Shown: positions 9,664-21,501, numbered from the stretch's first letter. The stretch is DNA of 54,921 nt from Betaproteobacteria bacterium Ga0077526 (GCA_001464765.1 LNDV01000007.1:1-54921), one strand, 5' to 3'. Notes: generated by a model from the letters alone, not told the origin. A program made the numbers and translations.

Positions 9664-10410
9664 TCACGGGGATTCCGAGAGTTTGTCGGCCAGCGCCTGG
9701 GCCTGGGTGAAATCGAGCGTACCTTCGTAGAGGGCCCGACCGGAGATCGCTCCGGTAATGCCTTCATGCGCGACCGCACAGAGATTTCGAACATCGTCGA
9801 GCGCGGCGATTCCTCCGCTCGCGATTACGGGTACGGACAGTGCCTTCGCCAGCGCCACAGTCGCCTCGACATTCACGCCGGACAACATCCCGTCTCGGCC
9901 GATGTCGGTGTAGATGATCGCCTCGACACCATAGTCCTGGAACTTCAGGGCCAGATCCACGACATCGTGGCCAGTCATCTTCGACCACCCGTCGACTGCG
10001 ACCTTGCCGCCCTTCGCATCGAGCGCAACCATGATGTGCCCGGGAAAGGCATAGCACGCATCATGCAGAAAACCGGGAGTCTTCACCGCCGCAGTCCCGA
10101 TGATGACGTAACTCAAACCGTCATCCAGGTACCGCTCGATGGTGTCCAGATCTCGAATGCCGCCCCCCAGCTGCACCGGGATCTGGTCACCGACGGCTGC
10201 GACAACCGCCTTGATGGCCTCCTCGTTCTTCGGCTTGCCGGCAAAGGCACCGTTGAGGTCCACAAGATGGAGACGCCGGGCGCCCTGAGCCACCCAATGG
10301 GCGGCCATGGCACCAGGATCCTCCGAGAAGACCGTCGCCTGGTCCATCTCGCCCTGCTTCAAGCGCACGCAATGACCGTCTTTCAGGTCGATGGCGGGAA
10401 TGATCAACAT
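9664..10410 (-). CDS. hisA: 1-(5-phosphoribosyl)-5-[(5-phosphoribosylamino)methylideneamino]imidazole-4-carboxamide isomerase
   Basis: ProFAR isomerase, the step before HisHF. The 248-residue barrel has the N-terminal [12 protein letters not shown] motif with the catalytic Asp and the YTDIGRDGM segment with the second catalytic Asp. It lies between hisH and hisF with gaps of about 60 and 40 bases, and is homologous to hisF. Confidence 0.97.
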   Translation of the reverse strand: MLIIPAIDLKDGHCVRLKQGEMDQATVFSEDPGAMAAHWVAQGARRLHLVDLNGAFAGKPKNEEAIKAVVAAVGDQIPVQLGGGIRDLDTIERYLDDGLSYVIIGTAAVKTPGFLHDACYAFPGHIMVALDAKGGKVAVDGWSKMTGHDVVDLALKFQDYGVEAIIYTDIGRDGMLSGVNVEATVALAKALSVPVIASGGIAALDDVRNLCAVAHEGITGAISGRALYEGTLDFTQAQALADKLSESP

Positions 10411-10472
10411 GGTGTCCTCGGCAGGCGGCGGGCCCCAGATGACTCACAGGGCGATGCGGGGGTGGCGGTCGT

Positions 10473-11156
10473 TCAGCGCTTTTCGGAAGGCCGGTCCGAC
10501 AGCGACGGATCACCGACGGACCAAGGGTTCCAGTTAACGAAGTTGGCAAGCAGCTTCAAGCCAGCGGTGTGGCTCTTTTCCGGATGAAACTGTACCGCGA
10601 AAATGTTGCCAGTGCTAACGGCACTGACGAAAGGACGGGGGTAGTCCGTCATGCCAGCTGCCGAACCGGGATCGGCGGGAACCACGTAGTAACTGTGAAC
10701 GAAGTAGAAGCGCGCCAGATTCTCTATGCCCTGCCACAGGGGATGAGCGAGGGACTGCCGGACCTGGTTCCAACCCATGTGGGGAACCTTCAGGCGACGC
10801 CCGGCATCTTCCATGAGGCCCTCGGAGCCGAAACGGCGGACCTCACCTCCCAGTACGCCCAGACCCGGGGTATCCCCCTCGTCGCTGTGATCGAAAAGCA
10901 TCTGAAGACCGATGCAGATCCCCAGGAACGGTTTGGTACGGGCCACCTCGAGGACTGCAGGCCGCAGAGCCCGCGCGTCCAGTTCCCTCATGCAATCGGG
11001 CATGGCGCCCTGTCCGGGGAAGACCACTCGCTCTGCCGAAAGCACCTCGGCGGCAGAACTGGTGACGAGCACCTCGGCGCCGGGGGCGACGTGCTCGACC
11101 GCCTTCGCCACCGAACGCAGGTTTCCCATGCCGTAGTCGATCACTGCAATGCGCAT
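10473..11156 (-). CDS. hisH: imidazole glycerol phosphate synthase, glutamine amidotransferase subunit
   Basis: Class I glutaminase that supplies ammonia to HisF. The 227-residue product starts with IAVIDYGMGNLRSV and has the nucleophile C81 in GICIGLQML and the VQFHPEKS histidine/glutamate pair. About 15 residues beyond the usual end (a Ser/Pro/Arg tail) make it slightly longer than common HisH proteins. Confidence 0.96.
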   Translation of the reverse strand: MRIAVIDYGMGNLRSVAKAVEHVAPGAEVLVTSSAAEVLSAERVVFPGQGAMPDCMRELDARALRPAVLEVARTKPFLGICIGLQMLFDHSDEGDTPGLGVLGGEVRRFGSEGLMEDAGRRLKVPHMGWNQVRQSLAHPLWQGIENLARFYFVHSYYVVPADPGSAAGMTDYPRPFVSAVSTGNIFAVQFHPEKSHTAGLKLLANFVNWNPWSVGDPSLSDRPSEKR

Positions 11157-11182
11157 GATGCCGGGCTTCCGTCGAAGGGGTT

Positions 11183-11800
11183 CTAGAGCAGGCCTTTCGT
11201 GGAGGGCATCTGGCCGGCGCTGCGCGGATCCCGCGACGTCGCCATCCGCAAAGCGCGACCAAAAGCCTTGAACACCGTCTCGGCCTGGTGGTGCGCGTTG
11301 ACTCCGCGCAGATTGTCGACATGCAAGGTCACGTTCGCGTGGTTCACGAACCCCTGGAAGAACTCGTGCGCGAGGTCCACATCGAAGCCGCCGATCATCG
11401 CTCTCGTAAACGGCACATGGAATTCGAGGCCGGGTCGGCCCGAGAGGTCCACGACCACCCGGGACAGCGCCTCGTCGAGGGGAACGTAGGCATGCCCGTA
11501 CCGGACTAGCCCGCGCTTGTCCCCAAGCGCCTGCGAAAAAGCCTGGCCCATCGTGATACCGACGTCCTCCACCGTGTGGTGGCCATCGATATGCAAATCC
11601 CCTTTGGCATGGACGTCCAGATCAATCAGGCCATGTCTCGCGATCTGATCGAGCATATGGTCGAAGAAACCGATGCCGGTCTGTATGGCGGACCGGCCAG
11701 TGCCATCCAGGTTGAGAGCAACCCGGATTTGAGTTTCCAGGGTGTCGCGCTTCACCTCGGCTCGGCGGGACACATCCTGTGCGGGGATCTCATCCGCCAT
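11183..11800 (-). CDS. hisB: imidazoleglycerol-phosphate dehydratase
   Basis: Mn-dependent dehydratase producing imidazole acetol phosphate. The 205-residue product has the two HHxxE metal-binding repeats (HHTVEDVG and HHQAETVFK), FFDHMLDQ, and the RNTLETQI-type N-terminal segment. It is monofunctional, without the phosphatase domain of E. coli HisB; histidinol phosphatase must come from elsewhere. The ATG at 11800 overlaps the end of hisC by 11 bases. Confidence 0.96.
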   Translation of the reverse strand: MADEIPAQDVSRRAEVKRDTLETQIRVALNLDGTGRSAIQTGIGFFDHMLDQIARHGLIDLDVHAKGDLHIDGHHTVEDVGITMGQAFSQALGDKRGLVRYGHAYVPLDEALSRVVVDLSGRPGLEFHVPFTRAMIGGFDVDLAHEFFQGFVNHANVTLHVDNLRGVNAHHQAETVFKAFGRALRMATSRDPRSAGQMPSTKGLL

Positions 11801-12926
11801 GTCGGGACACCTCCAGACTCGTGATTCTTCGCAGTGCATCGAGGAACATCAAGTTTTCGTCGGCAGACCCGACGGTGACGCGCAGGCAATCCGCAAGAAG
11901 GGGGTGCGCGCCATGCAGGCACTTGATCAGGATGCGATTCTCGCGCAGCGCCTCGAACACAGCCACGGCACCCGAAACCCGGAACGTCACGAAGTTGGCC
12001 TCTGACGGAAACACGTGAACACCGGGAATGCTGCTCAGCGCCGTCATCAGTTCACCCCGCTGCTGGACGATCCTGCTCGCCTGGCCCAGCAGAACGCCCA
12101 GATTTTCCAGGCTCACTTTGGCGGCAAGCTGCGTCAACACATTGATATTGTAGGGAAGCCGCACCTTGTCCAACTGGTCGATCCATTCCGGCCTGCCGAC
12201 CAGATAGCCGAGCCGCAACCCGGCAAGCCCGAGCTTGGACAGAGTGCGCATGACAAGCAGATTCGGCCACGCGCATACCTGCGGCATCCAGCTCTTTCCG
12301 GCAAACGCGTGGTAGGCCTCGTCCACGACCACCAGACCAGGCGCCCGCTCGACGACTCGCCTGATGAGGTCGTCGTCGAACAGATTGCCCGTCGGATTGT
12401 TCGGATACGCGATGAAAATCAGCGCTGGTCTGTGTTCTTCGATGGCCTGGAACAGCGCGCTCTCGTCGATCGCGAAGTTCGCGCTGAGGGGTACCCCGAC
12501 ATAGTGAGCGCCCGCGATGGCGGCCGAAATCCGGTACATCACGAACGAGGGTTCCACGCCGAGCACGACCGCACCCGGCCTCGCCACGGCCTGGCACAGG
12601 ATCTGGATCAGTTCGTCCGAGCCGTTGCCGAGCAGGATCTCGGCACTCTCGGGGATCTCCAGCGTTCGTTTCATCAACGACCGGAGTACGTCAGCCCCTG
12701 CGTCCGGATATCGGTTGATGGGCGCGTTGCTCAGTACGTCCGCCAGGATCTGCCTGACGGAAGCCTCCATGCCGAAGGGGTTCTCCATGGCATCGAGCTT
12801 GAGCATGCCGGCGCTGTCCGGTACGTGGTAGGCCTTCCAGCCAAGCACTTCCGGACGAAGAACGCTCTCCGGGGAAGCCTGTCCGTGGTTGCGGACGTCG
12901 ACAGACACCGGGCGGCGATCACCCAT
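11790..12926 (-). CDS. hisC: histidinol-phosphate aminotransferase
   Basis: PLP-dependent aminotransferase of histidine synthesis. The 378-residue fold type I enzyme has YPNNPTGN (PLP/substrate loop), VVDEAYHAF and the lysine-bearing [16 protein letters not shown] segment. The start at 12926 overlaps the hisD stop by eight bases. The frame is open upstream, but only this ATG fits the family N-terminus and the operon spacing. Confidence 0.95.
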   Translation of the reverse strand: MGDRRPVSVDVRNHGQASPESVLRPEVLGWKAYHVPDSAGMLKLDAMENPFGMEASVRQILADVLSNAPINRYPDAGADVLRSLMKRTLEIPESAEILLGNGSDELIQILCQAVARPGAVVLGVEPSFVMYRISAAIAGAHYVGVPLSANFAIDESALFQAIEEHRPALIFIAYPNNPTGNLFDDDLIRRVVERAPGLVVVDEAYHAFAGKSWMPQVCAWPNLLVMRTLSKLGLAGLRLGYLVGRPEWIDQLDKVRLPYNINVLTQLAAKVSLENLGVLLGQASRIVQQRGELMTALSSIPGVHVFPSEANFVTFRVSGAVAVFEALRENRILIKCLHGAHPLLADCLRVTVGSADENLMFLDALRRITSLEVSRHGG

Positions 12927-14217
12927 CGATGCGCATCCGTGCAGAAGCCGCGTGGGCAAACAGCCCTTCGCCATCGGCAATCTCACCCGCAACCAGCCCG
13001 AGCACACGGGCGCCGGCTTCGGACACCTCGACGAGGCTCGTACGTTTCTGAAAGTCGTAGACCCCGAGCGGCGACGAGAATCGGGCTGTTCCCGACGTGG
13101 GCAGGACATGATTCGGCCCAGCGCAATAGTCGCCGAGCGCCTCAGACGAGAATCGGCCCACGAACACAGCCCCGGCATGGCGGATCGCCGGCAGCCACTC
13201 ATTCGGATTCGCGACGGACAGTTCCAGATGCTCAGGCGCCACGCGATTCGCGACCGTGCACGCCTCTGCAAGATCCTTGACGAGAACGAACGCCCCGCGC
13301 CCCTCGAGAGACGCGGTGATCACATCCCGCCGGGGCATGGTCGGAAGCAGTCTCGCCATCGCCGCACCAACCTCGTCGAGGTAGGACGCACTGGGGCAGA
13401 GCAGGATCGACTGAGCCAGTTCGTCGTGCTCCGCCTGGGAAAACAGGTCCATCGCGACCCAATCAGGCGGCGAGGTACCATCGGCGATCACGAGGATCTC
13501 CGAGGGCCCGGCCACCATGTCGATCCCGACCCGGCCGAACACCTGGCGTTTCGCGGCCGCCACGAACCGATTCCCCGGGCCCACGATCTTGTCCACACGA
13601 GGAACCGACCGGGTTCCGAACGTCAGCGCGCCGACGGCCTGGGCGCCGCCGATGGCGAACACCCGGTCAACGCCAGCCACGGCGGCGGCCGCGAGGACCA
13701 CCGGATTTCGCACTCCGTCCGGAGTCGGCACGACCATCACGATCTCGGACACCCCCGCGACCTTCGCAGGAATGGCATTCATCAGGACCGTCGACGGATA
13801 GGCGGCCTTGCCGCCGGGGACGTAGATGCCCACCCGCTCGAGAGGCGTGATCAACTGGCCGAGCCGGGTACCGTCTTCTTCCCGGTACTCCCAGGACGTG
13901 GCCCGCTGCCGTTCGTGATAGCGGCGAATTCTTTCCGCGGCGGTCTCGAGCGCAGTGCGCCGATTGGCGGGGAGGGACTCGAGAGCGGCCCGGAGGTCGG
14001 CGACGGGGATGGTCAGTTCGGCCATGGAATCGGCGGTCAGCCGATCGAAACGCCGCGTGTACTCAAGGAGAGCCTCATCGCCACGGGAGCGCACGTCCCC
14101 AAGAATCGCTTCCACACGGGACTCCACGTCCCGATCGATGGCGGACTCGAACGCCAGCAACTGATCGAATTCTGACCCGAACGACGGCGCTCTCGTATCG
14201 AGACGGCGAATCTTCAA
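12919..14217 (-). CDS. hisD: histidinol dehydrogenase
   Basis: NAD- and zinc-dependent enzyme for the last two oxidations to histidine. The 432-residue product carries [24 protein letters not shown] sequence, VAGPSEILV, and the SQAEHDE and PEHLEL segments with zinc and catalytic residues. It most likely starts at a TTG (14215-14217) that overlaps the hisG TGA stop as TTGA, giving MKIRRLDT at the family's N-terminus. No better start is near. Confidence 0.95.
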   Translation of the reverse strand: MKIRRLDTRAPSFGSEFDQLLAFESAIDRDVESRVEAILGDVRSRGDEALLEYTRRFDRLTADSMAELTIPVADLRAALESLPANRRTALETAAERIRRYHERQRATSWEYREEDGTRLGQLITPLERVGIYVPGGKAAYPSTVLMNAIPAKVAGVSEIVMVVPTPDGVRNPVVLAAAAVAGVDRVFAIGGAQAVGALTFGTRSVPRVDKIVGPGNRFVAAAKRQVFGRVGIDMVAGPSEILVIADGTSPPDWVAMDLFSQAEHDELAQSILLCPSASYLDEVGAAMARLLPTMPRRDVITASLEGRGAFVLVKDLAEACTVANRVAPEHLELSVANPNEWLPAIRHAGAVFVGRFSSEALGDYCAGPNHVLPTSGTARFSSPLGVYDFQKRTSLVEVSEAGARVLGLVAGEIADGEGLFAHAASARMRIDG

Positions 14218-14864
14218 GTCGCCACCGCCGAAGCACGCGCAAACGCGTCCATGATGGGTCGAAGGCTCGTCCCCGCCAACTTGAGCGAGGCCTGATTCAC
14301 GACCAGGCGAGCAGAAATGGAGGCAATCTCTTCGACGGCGACTAGACGATTCGCCTTGAGCGTGTTCCCGCTGGAAACGACATCCACGATGGCGTCGGCC
14401 AGCCCCACCAGAGGCGCCAGTTCCATCGAGCCGTAGAGCTTGATGAGGTCCACATGCACGCCCTTGGCCGCGAAGTGCTCGCGAGATACCTGCAGATACT
14501 TGGTCGCGACACGCAGCCTCGCGCCCTGTTGCACGGCGAGCGCGTAATCGAAGCCCTCGCGCACGGCGACCATCAGCCGGCAACGCGCAATTCCAAGGTC
14601 GAGCGGCTGGTAGAGCCCTTCTCCGCCGTGCTCCATCAGCACGTCCTTCCCGGCGATCCCCAGGTCGGCGCCGCCATGCTGGACGTACGTCGGCACATCC
14701 GAAGCCCGGACGATGATGATCCGGACGTCGGGACGGTTGGTCTCGATGATGAGCTTCCGGGAGGTTTCGGGATCCTCCGCCGCCCTGATCCCCGCAGCCT
14801 CGAGGAGAGGCCGGGTTTCCTCGAAGATGCGCCCTTTCGATAGCGCTATGGTGATGCCTTGCAC
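14214..14864 (-). CDS. hisG: ATP phosphoribosyltransferase, short form
   Basis: First and feedback-controlled step of histidine synthesis. The 216-residue product begins (GTG) [14 protein letters not shown] and has the PRPP-binding segment [15 protein letters not shown]. It lacks the C-terminal regulatory domain of long HisG, so it should need HisZ for activity and histidine sensing. No hisZ is in this window. A longer reading from 14915 is possible but adds residues not seen in the family. Confidence 0.94.
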   Translation of the reverse strand: MQGITIALSKGRIFEETRPLLEAAGIRAAEDPETSRKLIIETNRPDVRIIIVRASDVPTYVQHGGADLGIAGKDVLMEHGGEGLYQPLDLGIARCRLMVAVREGFDYALAVQQGARLRVATKYLQVSREHFAAKGVHVDLIKLYGSMELAPLVGLADAIVDVVSSGNTLKANRLVAVEEIASISARLVVNQASLKLAGTSLRPIMDAFARASAVAT

Positions 14865-15027
14865 TGCAGCTCCTGCTCCACGCCTGGCGGCCGGTCGGTC
14901 GACCTCTGCAACCATGCAGTCGGATTTCGTCGACCCCGCACCGGGGCGCGAGGACCGGATTGCCGACCAGTCAAAGGAAGTCGATTGTAACCGCTACCGG
15001 CTGAAATCTTCGCCTCGAAACACCACG

Positions 15028-16299
<1,272 letters not shown>

Positions 16300-16443
16300 C
16301 TACCGGCACCGCGGGTACTCGCGGCCGGTAACCGGGGAAATGGGGAAAAGGGCATTCAGGCGGCGGAGCGCCCCGGCGATGCCGAAAACCGGTGGGAAGC
16401 CGCCTCAACCGGGGAGGGCAAGGGCGGCCAGACCCGCTACTGC

Positions 16444-16680
16444 CTAGCGTGTCGCCCACTCCTTCGGCGTGAAGGTCTTCATCGACAGTGCGTGAATCTC
16501 CTCGCGCATCCGGTCACCCAGGGCCGAATAGACGGCCTTGTGCTGCTGGATACGGCTTTTGCCCTCGAAGACCGGGCTGACGATCACCGCCTCGAAATGG
16601 TGTCCGTCTCCCGCGACTTCCACGTGCTCGCACGCGAGGTTGTCCCGGATGTACTGCTTGACCTGTTCTGGAGTGACCAT
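16444..16680 (-). CDS. ibaG: BolA/IbaG family protein
   Basis: Small BolA-family protein of 78 residues; relatives bind monothiol glutaredoxins and [2Fe-2S] clusters. Visible features are the VEVAGDGHHFEAVIVSPVF core, with the conserved His in the BolA helix-turn region, and the HALSMKTFTPKEW ending. Its place next to murA and downstream of mla genes matches E. coli ibaG (yrbA). A 163-base gap with no gene separates it from murA. Confidence 0.92.
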   Translation of the reverse strand: MVTPEQVKQYIRDNLACEHVEVAGDGHHFEAVIVSPVFEGKSRIQQHKAVYSALGDRMREEIHALSMKTFTPKEWATR

Positions 16681-16792
16681 GGTGGATTCCGAAAGTCTGG
16701 GCTGGAAAGTGGCTGGGTCGGTCGCCCGATGTCTTCGGGCATCGTGCGTTGCGCGCGAACGGACGGGAGACGCAGCCCCGGAAGTCAGTGGC

Positions 16793-17548
16793 CTAGCGGC
16801 GCAATTTGTAGCCCGCCTTGATCAACTGAAGGCAGCCCAATGATAAGCCAGCGAAGCAGGCGCCAACAATCGACAGACTGAGCCACGGGCTCACGTCAGA
16901 TACGCCAAAGAACGAGAACCGGAAGCCATCGATCATGTAGAAGAAGGGGTTGAGGTGGGACACCCCCTGCCAGAACGGCGGAAGGGAATGCACCGAATAG
17001 AAGACGCCCGAGAGGAACGTCAGCGGCATGATGATGAAGTTCTGGAATGCCGCCATCTGATCGAACTTGTCGGCCCAGATGCCTGCAATAAGCCCCATGA
17101 CGCCGAGAATGCCGCCGCCCAGGAGGGCGAACGTCAACGCCCACAACGGACTGGGCCAGGGTACAGCCGAGGTGAAAAGTGTGACGGCAAACACGCCGGC
17201 CCCCACGACCAATCCGCGAATGGCCGCCGCGATCACATAGGCCCAGAAGAACTCCCCATGCGACAGCGGCGGGAGCAGGATGAAGATGATGTTGCCGGTG
17301 ACCTTGGACTGGATCACGCTCGACGAACTGTTGGCGAACGCGTTCTGGAGCAAGGACATCATCGCAAGGCCCGGAATGAGAAAGGCCGTGTACGAAACCC
17401 CCGGATACACCTCGACCCGGCCTTCAAGAACATGGCCGAACACGAGCAGGTAAAGCATCGCGGTCAGGATCGGCGCCGCAATCGTCTGGAAGCTCACCTT
17501 CCAGAAACGCAGCAACTCCTTGTACAACAGCGTCTGGAACCCCGTCAT
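16793..17548 (-). CDS. ABC-2 type transporter permease (YadH-like)
   Basis: Membrane half of an exporter; six hydrophobic segments in 251 residues and the ABC-2 signature region near the C-terminus (FIIMPLTFLSGVFY). Its ATG overlaps the stop of the ATPase gene (17545) as ATGA, so the two form one transporter. The pair resembles YadG/YadH. The substrate is unknown; the setting between mla and murA genes suggests an envelope lipid or glycan. Confidence 0.9.
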   Translation of the reverse strand: MTGFQTLLYKELLRFWKVSFQTIAAPILTAMLYLLVFGHVLEGRVEVYPGVSYTAFLIPGLAMMSLLQNAFANSSSSVIQSKVTGNIIFILLPPLSHGEFFWAYVIAAAIRGLVVGAGVFAVTLFTSAVPWPSPLWALTFALLGGGILGVMGLIAGIWADKFDQMAAFQNFIIMPLTFLSGVFYSVHSLPPFWQGVSHLNPFFYMIDGFRFSFFGVSDVSPWLSLSIVGACFAGLSLGCLQLIKAGYKLRR

Positions 17549-18444
17549 TGTCGACTCATGATCCGCATGAACGCTTCTTCGAGATCGGGCTCGAGAATAC
17601 GCATGGCCGACACTTCCAGGCCGGAACTTCGCAGGGCCACCACCGCATCCGCAACGTCGGCGTGCCGCGCCAATGGAATCGTGAAGGATCCGTCAGCGCC
17701 CTTGACGGCACCGCTCTCGAGCGACGACGGGAGCCTGTCGGGCGTGACCCACACCTGAAGGCGCAACGCAGCGACGCTCCTCATCAGGTTCCTCGTGGTG
17801 TCCAGCGCGACCACCCGCCCCTGCTTCAGCATCGCGACTCTCGCACAGAGCGCCTCCGCCTCCTCGAGGTAGTGGGTGGTGAGGACGACTGTATGGCCGT
17901 CCTTGTTCAGTTGGGTCACGAACTGCCAAAGACCCTGCCGCAGTTCCACGTCCACGCCCGCAGTGGGCTCGTCCAGAATGATGACGGGCGGTTTGTGTAC
18001 CAGGGCCTGGGCGACGAGCACGCGACGCTTCATGCCTCCCGACAGCGCCCGCATGTTCGCATCCGCCTTGGAGGCCAGATCGAGGCGGGTCATGATTTCA
18101 TCGATCCAGTCGTCGTTCTTCGAAAGCCCGAAGTAACCCGACTGGATGCGCAGGGTCTCGCGGACCGTGAAGAACGGATCGAACACAAGTTCCTGAGGCA
18201 CGACGCCCAGCGCCCGGCGTGCCTCGCGATAGGATCGCCGCACGCAATGCCCCATCACATGTGCCTCGCCATCGTCCGCCAGGGCAAGGCCGGCGAGAAT
18301 GCTGATGAGCGTTGTCTTGCCAGCGCCGTTCGGCCCCAGCAACGCGAAGAATTCCCCGCGCTCGATGCGCAGGTCGACCTTGTCCAGGGCCTGGAGCTTG
18401 CCGTACCGCTTGCTCAGGCCTCGTATCTCTACCGCTGGGCTCAC
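17545..18444 (-). CDS. ABC transporter ATP-binding protein (YadG-like)
   Basis: Cytoplasmic ATPase of 299 residues with Walker [10 protein letters not shown], the non-standard signature LSGGMKRR, Walker B VIILDEPTAGVD and the H-loop TTHY. About 70 C-terminal residues extend beyond the core, common in drug or lipid exporter ATPases of the CcmA type. It starts with GTG four bases after the mlaB stop and overlaps its permease gene. Confidence 0.92.
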   Translation of the reverse strand: MSPAVEIRGLSKRYGKLQALDKVDLRIERGEFFALLGPNGAGKTTLISILAGLALADDGEAHVMGHCVRRSYREARRALGVVPQELVFDPFFTVRETLRIQSGYFGLSKNDDWIDEIMTRLDLASKADANMRALSGGMKRRVLVAQALVHKPPVIILDEPTAGVDVELRQGLWQFVTQLNKDGHTVVLTTHYLEEAEALCARVAMLKQGRVVALDTTRNLMRSVAALRLQVWVTPDRLPSSLESGAVKGADGSFTIPLARHADVADAVVALRSSGLEVSAMRILEPDLEEAFMRIMSRQ

Positions 18445-18447
18445 GTC

Positions 18448-18741
18448 TCAGGCTGCCGCGGCATTCAGCGGGAGCAGAACTTCGACACCGTACAGGTCTG
18501 CGAGACTGATGAGGTCCGGCCCGACCCCTTCGAACACGAGATCTGCCTTGCTGGCAACGGCGGTGCGACGCCAGGCGAGCAACATCGCCAGCGCCCCGGA
18601 ATCGAGCTCTGAGATGCCCGCCAGATTCACCCGCCGAGCGCCGGAAAGCACCTCACGCGACCCGGCATCGATCAACTGCATCACGTTCGCGAGCGTGACC
18701 GAACCCTCGACGACCAGTTGATCCCCCTCGCGCCGGATCAT
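18448..18741 (-). CDS. mlaB: STAS-domain protein MlaB
   Basis: Cytoplasmic regulator of the MlaFEDB inner-membrane complex that moves phospholipids between membranes. The 97-residue single STAS domain shows the SELDSGALAML loop, corresponding to the region that contacts MlaF. It overlaps mlaC by ATGA and precedes the YadG-like gene. Confidence 0.9.
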   Translation of the reverse strand: MIRREGDQLVVEGSVTLANVMQLIDAGSREVLSGARRVNLAGISELDSGALAMLLAWRRTAVASKADLVFEGVGPDLISLADLYGVEVLLPLNAAAA

Positions 18742-19391
18742 TTCTTGGCCGCGGCAGGCTGCAGTGCCTTCGCGTTGCGATCCTGCAGATTCTTGATCAG
18801 CCCGTCGATGCCCCCCTGCTCGATCTGCGCGGCAAAGTCATTGCGATACGTAGTCACAAGGCTCACACCCTCAACGACCACGTTGTAGACCTTCCACCCC
18901 GTGTCGGTTGAGTTCATCGCGTAGTCCACCGAGACCGGCGGCGCGCCTCCCGGCAGGAGGATCTTGGACTTCACGGTGACGTCGGTTTCGCCACCGGCCA
19001 GCTTGAGCGGCGAGACTTCCACCTTCACCTGGCGATAGGCGCTGTAGGCCGCCCCGTAGGACCGCACCAGAAGCGTCTGGAACTGCTTGACAAGCTCGCG
19101 CTGCTGCTCGGAAGTGGCACGGGGCCAGTTCTTGCCGACCGCAAGACGCGTCATCTTCGCCACATCAAAATGGGGGAGGATCTTGGTCTCGATGAGCTCG
19201 ACCAGCTTCGTCGTGTTGCCGGACCGCAGTTCCTTGTCATCAGCAACCTGACGCAGCACATCCTCGCTGGTCCCCCGGACCACCGCATCCGGGGAGGGAA
19301 GATCCGCGCGGGCCAGGCCCGAGATCGAGAGCAGGGCCGCGAACGCCAGGCCGAGCATGCCATTCCAGGTGTTCCAGGACTTCCGAAGCAT
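18738..19391 (-). CDS. mlaC: periplasmic phospholipid-binding protein MlaC
   Basis: Soluble carrier that shuttles phospholipid between the outer-membrane MlaA complex and MlaFEDB. The 217-residue product has an N-terminal signal peptide ending near SGLARA and the Tol-Tol-Ttg2 domain (ATSEQQRELVKQFQ, DVTVKSKILLPG, WKVYNVVVEGVSLV). The start at 19391 is preferred over the ATG seven codons upstream because AAGGAG lies 6 bases before it. Confidence 0.94.
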   Translation of the reverse strand: MLRKSWNTWNGMLGLAFAALLSISGLARADLPSPDAVVRGTSEDVLRQVADDKELRSGNTTKLVELIETKILPHFDVAKMTRLAVGKNWPRATSEQQRELVKQFQTLLVRSYGAAYSAYRQVKVEVSPLKLAGGETDVTVKSKILLPGGAPPVSVDYAMNSTDTGWKVYNVVVEGVSLVTTYRNDFAAQIEQGGIDGLIKNLQDRNAKALQPAAAKK

Positions 19392-19422
19392 CGTGTTCTC
19401 CTTGGATTGCATCGTCAGGGAC

Positions 19423-19896
19423 TCATTCCTGCGACGACGGCCCTTCGGCCGCCTTGGAGGCGAAGAATCGCCCGATCAGTTTCTCGAGAACCATGGCCGA
19501 CTGTGTCAGCTTCATCTGTTCCCCATCCTTGAGCATCACTTCCTCTCCGCCGCCGTCCAGACCGATGTACTGCTCGCCGAGCAGACCTGCAGTGAGGATG
19601 GACGCCGAGGAATCCGTCGGGAACTGGTACTTCTTGTCGACCAGCAGTGTCACCCGGGCGAGGAACTTCTTGTTGTCGAACCCTATGCTCTCTACCCGTC
19701 CGACCACGACTCCGGCACTCTTCACGGGCGCACGCGGCTTCAGGCCGCCGATGTTGTCGAACTCCGCGAAAACGCGATAGCCATCGGTTGCGCTGACGGA
19801 CGAAGCGTTCCCCACCTTGAGTGCAAGGATCAGCAGCGCGATCAGGCCGCCGGTGACGAAGACCCCGACCCACAGATCCACGGTAGTACGTTTCAT
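19423..19896 (-). CDS. mlaD: MCE-domain protein MlaD
   Basis: Membrane-anchored periplasmic component whose hexamer forms the lipid channel of the Mla complex. The 157-residue product has one N-terminal transmembrane helix (about residues 7-26) and one MCE domain at about 38-115, with AEFDNIGGLKPRAPVK and the pore-loop region ILTAGLLGEQYIGL. It follows mlaE by one base, with mlaC next. Confidence 0.95.
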   Translation of the reverse strand: MKRTTVDLWVGVFVTGGLIALLILALKVGNASSVSATDGYRVFAEFDNIGGLKPRAPVKSAGVVVGRVESIGFDNKKFLARVTLLVDKKYQFPTDSSASILTAGLLGEQYIGLDGGGEEVMLKDGEQMKLTQSAMVLEKLIGRFFASKAAEGPSSQE

Positions 19897-19897
19897 T

Positions 19898-20692
19898 TCA
19901 AACCCCTGTGAACATGAACGAGGTCAATACGAAATCGAGCGCCAGAATGGCAAGCGCCGACGTGACCACCGTCCGAGTGACCGCGTAGGACACACCTTCC
20001 GCGGTGGGTGGTGCGTCGAATCCTTCGAACAAGGCGATCAGAGTGACGGCCACACCGAACACCGCACTCTTGATGACGCCGTTCATCACATCGTTCCAGA
20101 GGTCGACGCTGGCCTGCATCTGGGACCAGAATGCGCCCGAATCGACCCCGATGATCACCACCCCGATCAGGTAGCCTCCGAACACACCAAAAGCGCTGAA
20201 GATGGCTGCAAGGAGCGGCATCGAGATCGTCCCGCCCCAGAAGATGGGAGCCAGGACCCTCGCGTAAGGATCCACCGCCATCATCTCCATCGCGGACAAC
20301 TGTTCCGTCGACTTCATGATGCCGATCTTCGCCGTGATCGCCGAACCCGCGCGGCTGGCAAACAGAAGCGCTGCGACCACCGGACCGAGTTCTCTGACAA
20401 GGGACAACGCCACCAGCGTTCCCAGCGCCTCCGCAGAACCGTATCGCTTCAGCGTCTCATACCCCTGAAGACCCAGGACCAGACCCACGAACAGCCCGCT
20501 CACGACGATGATCACCAGGGACAGCACGCCGGTGAAATAGACTTCGTCGAGGGTGAGCTGCAGACGCCGGAAGCTCATGCCCGATCGCAGCAGGATCGTG
20601 CCCGCGAAACGGCTGGCGGCACCGATCTTCCAGATGCCGTCCACGACGCGAGACCCGATCAGCCGCAGTCCATGGTCGATCGCACCGATCAT
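19898..20692 (-). CDS. mlaE: lipid ABC transporter permease MlaE
   Basis: Permease of the phospholipid transporter, 264 residues, with five to six hydrophobic segments and the conserved [19 protein letters not shown] loop that couples to MlaF. Its ATG overlaps the mlaF stop as ATGA. Confidence 0.95.
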   Translation of the reverse strand: MIGAIDHGLRLIGSRVVDGIWKIGAASRFAGTILLRSGMSFRRLQLTLDEVYFTGVLSLVIIVVSGLFVGLVLGLQGYETLKRYGSAEALGTLVALSLVRELGPVVAALLFASRAGSAITAKIGIMKSTEQLSAMEMMAVDPYARVLAPIFWGGTISMPLLAAIFSAFGVFGGYLIGVVIIGVDSGAFWSQMQASVDLWNDVMNGVIKSAVFGVAVTLIALFEGFDAPPTAEGVSYAVTRTVVTSALAILALDFVLTSFMFTGV

Positions 20693-21501
20693 TTCGGAAC
20701 TCCAGGAAGGCCGAAATCCTCCGGATAGGAGGTCCCCGGGTAATGGAAACCGACAGGCCCGTCGGCCTCCCCGCGGACGAACTGCTTCACCAGGGGCTCG
20801 CTCGAATCGCGGATCTCGTCCGGCGTTCCTTCCGCCACGATCACCCCGGCTGCTACCAGATAGACGTAGTCGACGATTTTGAAGGAGGCCTCCACGTCGT
20901 GAGTGACCAGAACCGACGTGGCGCCCAGCGCGTCGTTGAGGCGGCGGATCAGGTTGGCGATGATGCCGAGCGAGATGGGATCGAGCCCGGTGAATGGCTC
21001 GTCGTACATCATCAGCATCGGATCGAGCGAGATGGCTCGCGCAAGCGCCACCCGGCGCGCCATGCCGCCCGACAACTCCGAGGGCTTGAGCGCCGCGGCG
21101 CCGCGGAGACCGACGGCATGGAGCTTCATGAGGACCAGATCCCGCACGACCGACTCCGGCAGCTTGGTGTGCTCCCGAAGCGGGAACGCTACGTTCTCGA
21201 ACACCGTCAGGTCGGTGAACAACGCGCCAAACTGGAACAGCATGCCCATTCGTCGGCGCATGGCGTACAGATCGGCGTGGGACAGGGCGTCCACGGACTC
21301 GCCGGCAACCGTGACCCGACCGCGCGTCGCCTTGATCTGGCCGCCGATGAGGCGAAGGATCGTGGTCTTGCCACAGCCGCTGCCACCCATGATCGCCACG
21401 ACCTTCCCCTTGGGAAAGCGCATGTTGATGCCCTTCAGAATCGGCCGGGCGGCATAGGAGAACTCGACGTCCGCGAGTTCCACAAGAGGGGAGGAAGTCA
21501 C
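20689..21501 (-). CDS. mlaF: lipid ABC transporter ATP-binding protein MlaF
   Basis: ATPase driving the Mla complex, 270 residues from a GTG at 21501. Walker A is GGSGCGKTT, the signature is LSGGMARR, and Walker B is [13 protein letters not shown]. The first gene of the mlaFEDCB operon, it diverges from the ABC ATPase gene at 21616. The frame is open far upstream, but the ABC fold begins right after this GTG. Confidence 0.94.
   Translation of the reverse strand: MTSSPLVELADVEFSYAARPILKGINMRFPKGKVVAIMGGSGCGKTTILRLIGGQIKATRGRVTVAGESVDALSHADLYAMRRRMGMLFQFGALFTDLTVFENVAFPLREHTKLPESVVRDLVLMKLHAVGLRGAAALKPSELSGGMARRVALARAISLDPMLMMYDEPFTGLDPISLGIIANLIRRLNDALGATSVLVTHDVEASFKIVDYVYLVAAGVIVAEGTPDEIRDSSEPLVKQFVRGEADGPVGFHYPGTSYPEDFGLPGVPK

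Noticed and set aside
16724..16740. GCCCGA-TGTCT-TCGGGC hairpin after the ABC permease as a terminator
   Set aside because: The stem is only 6 bp and no T-tract follows on the minus strand; such hairpins are common in GC-rich gaps.
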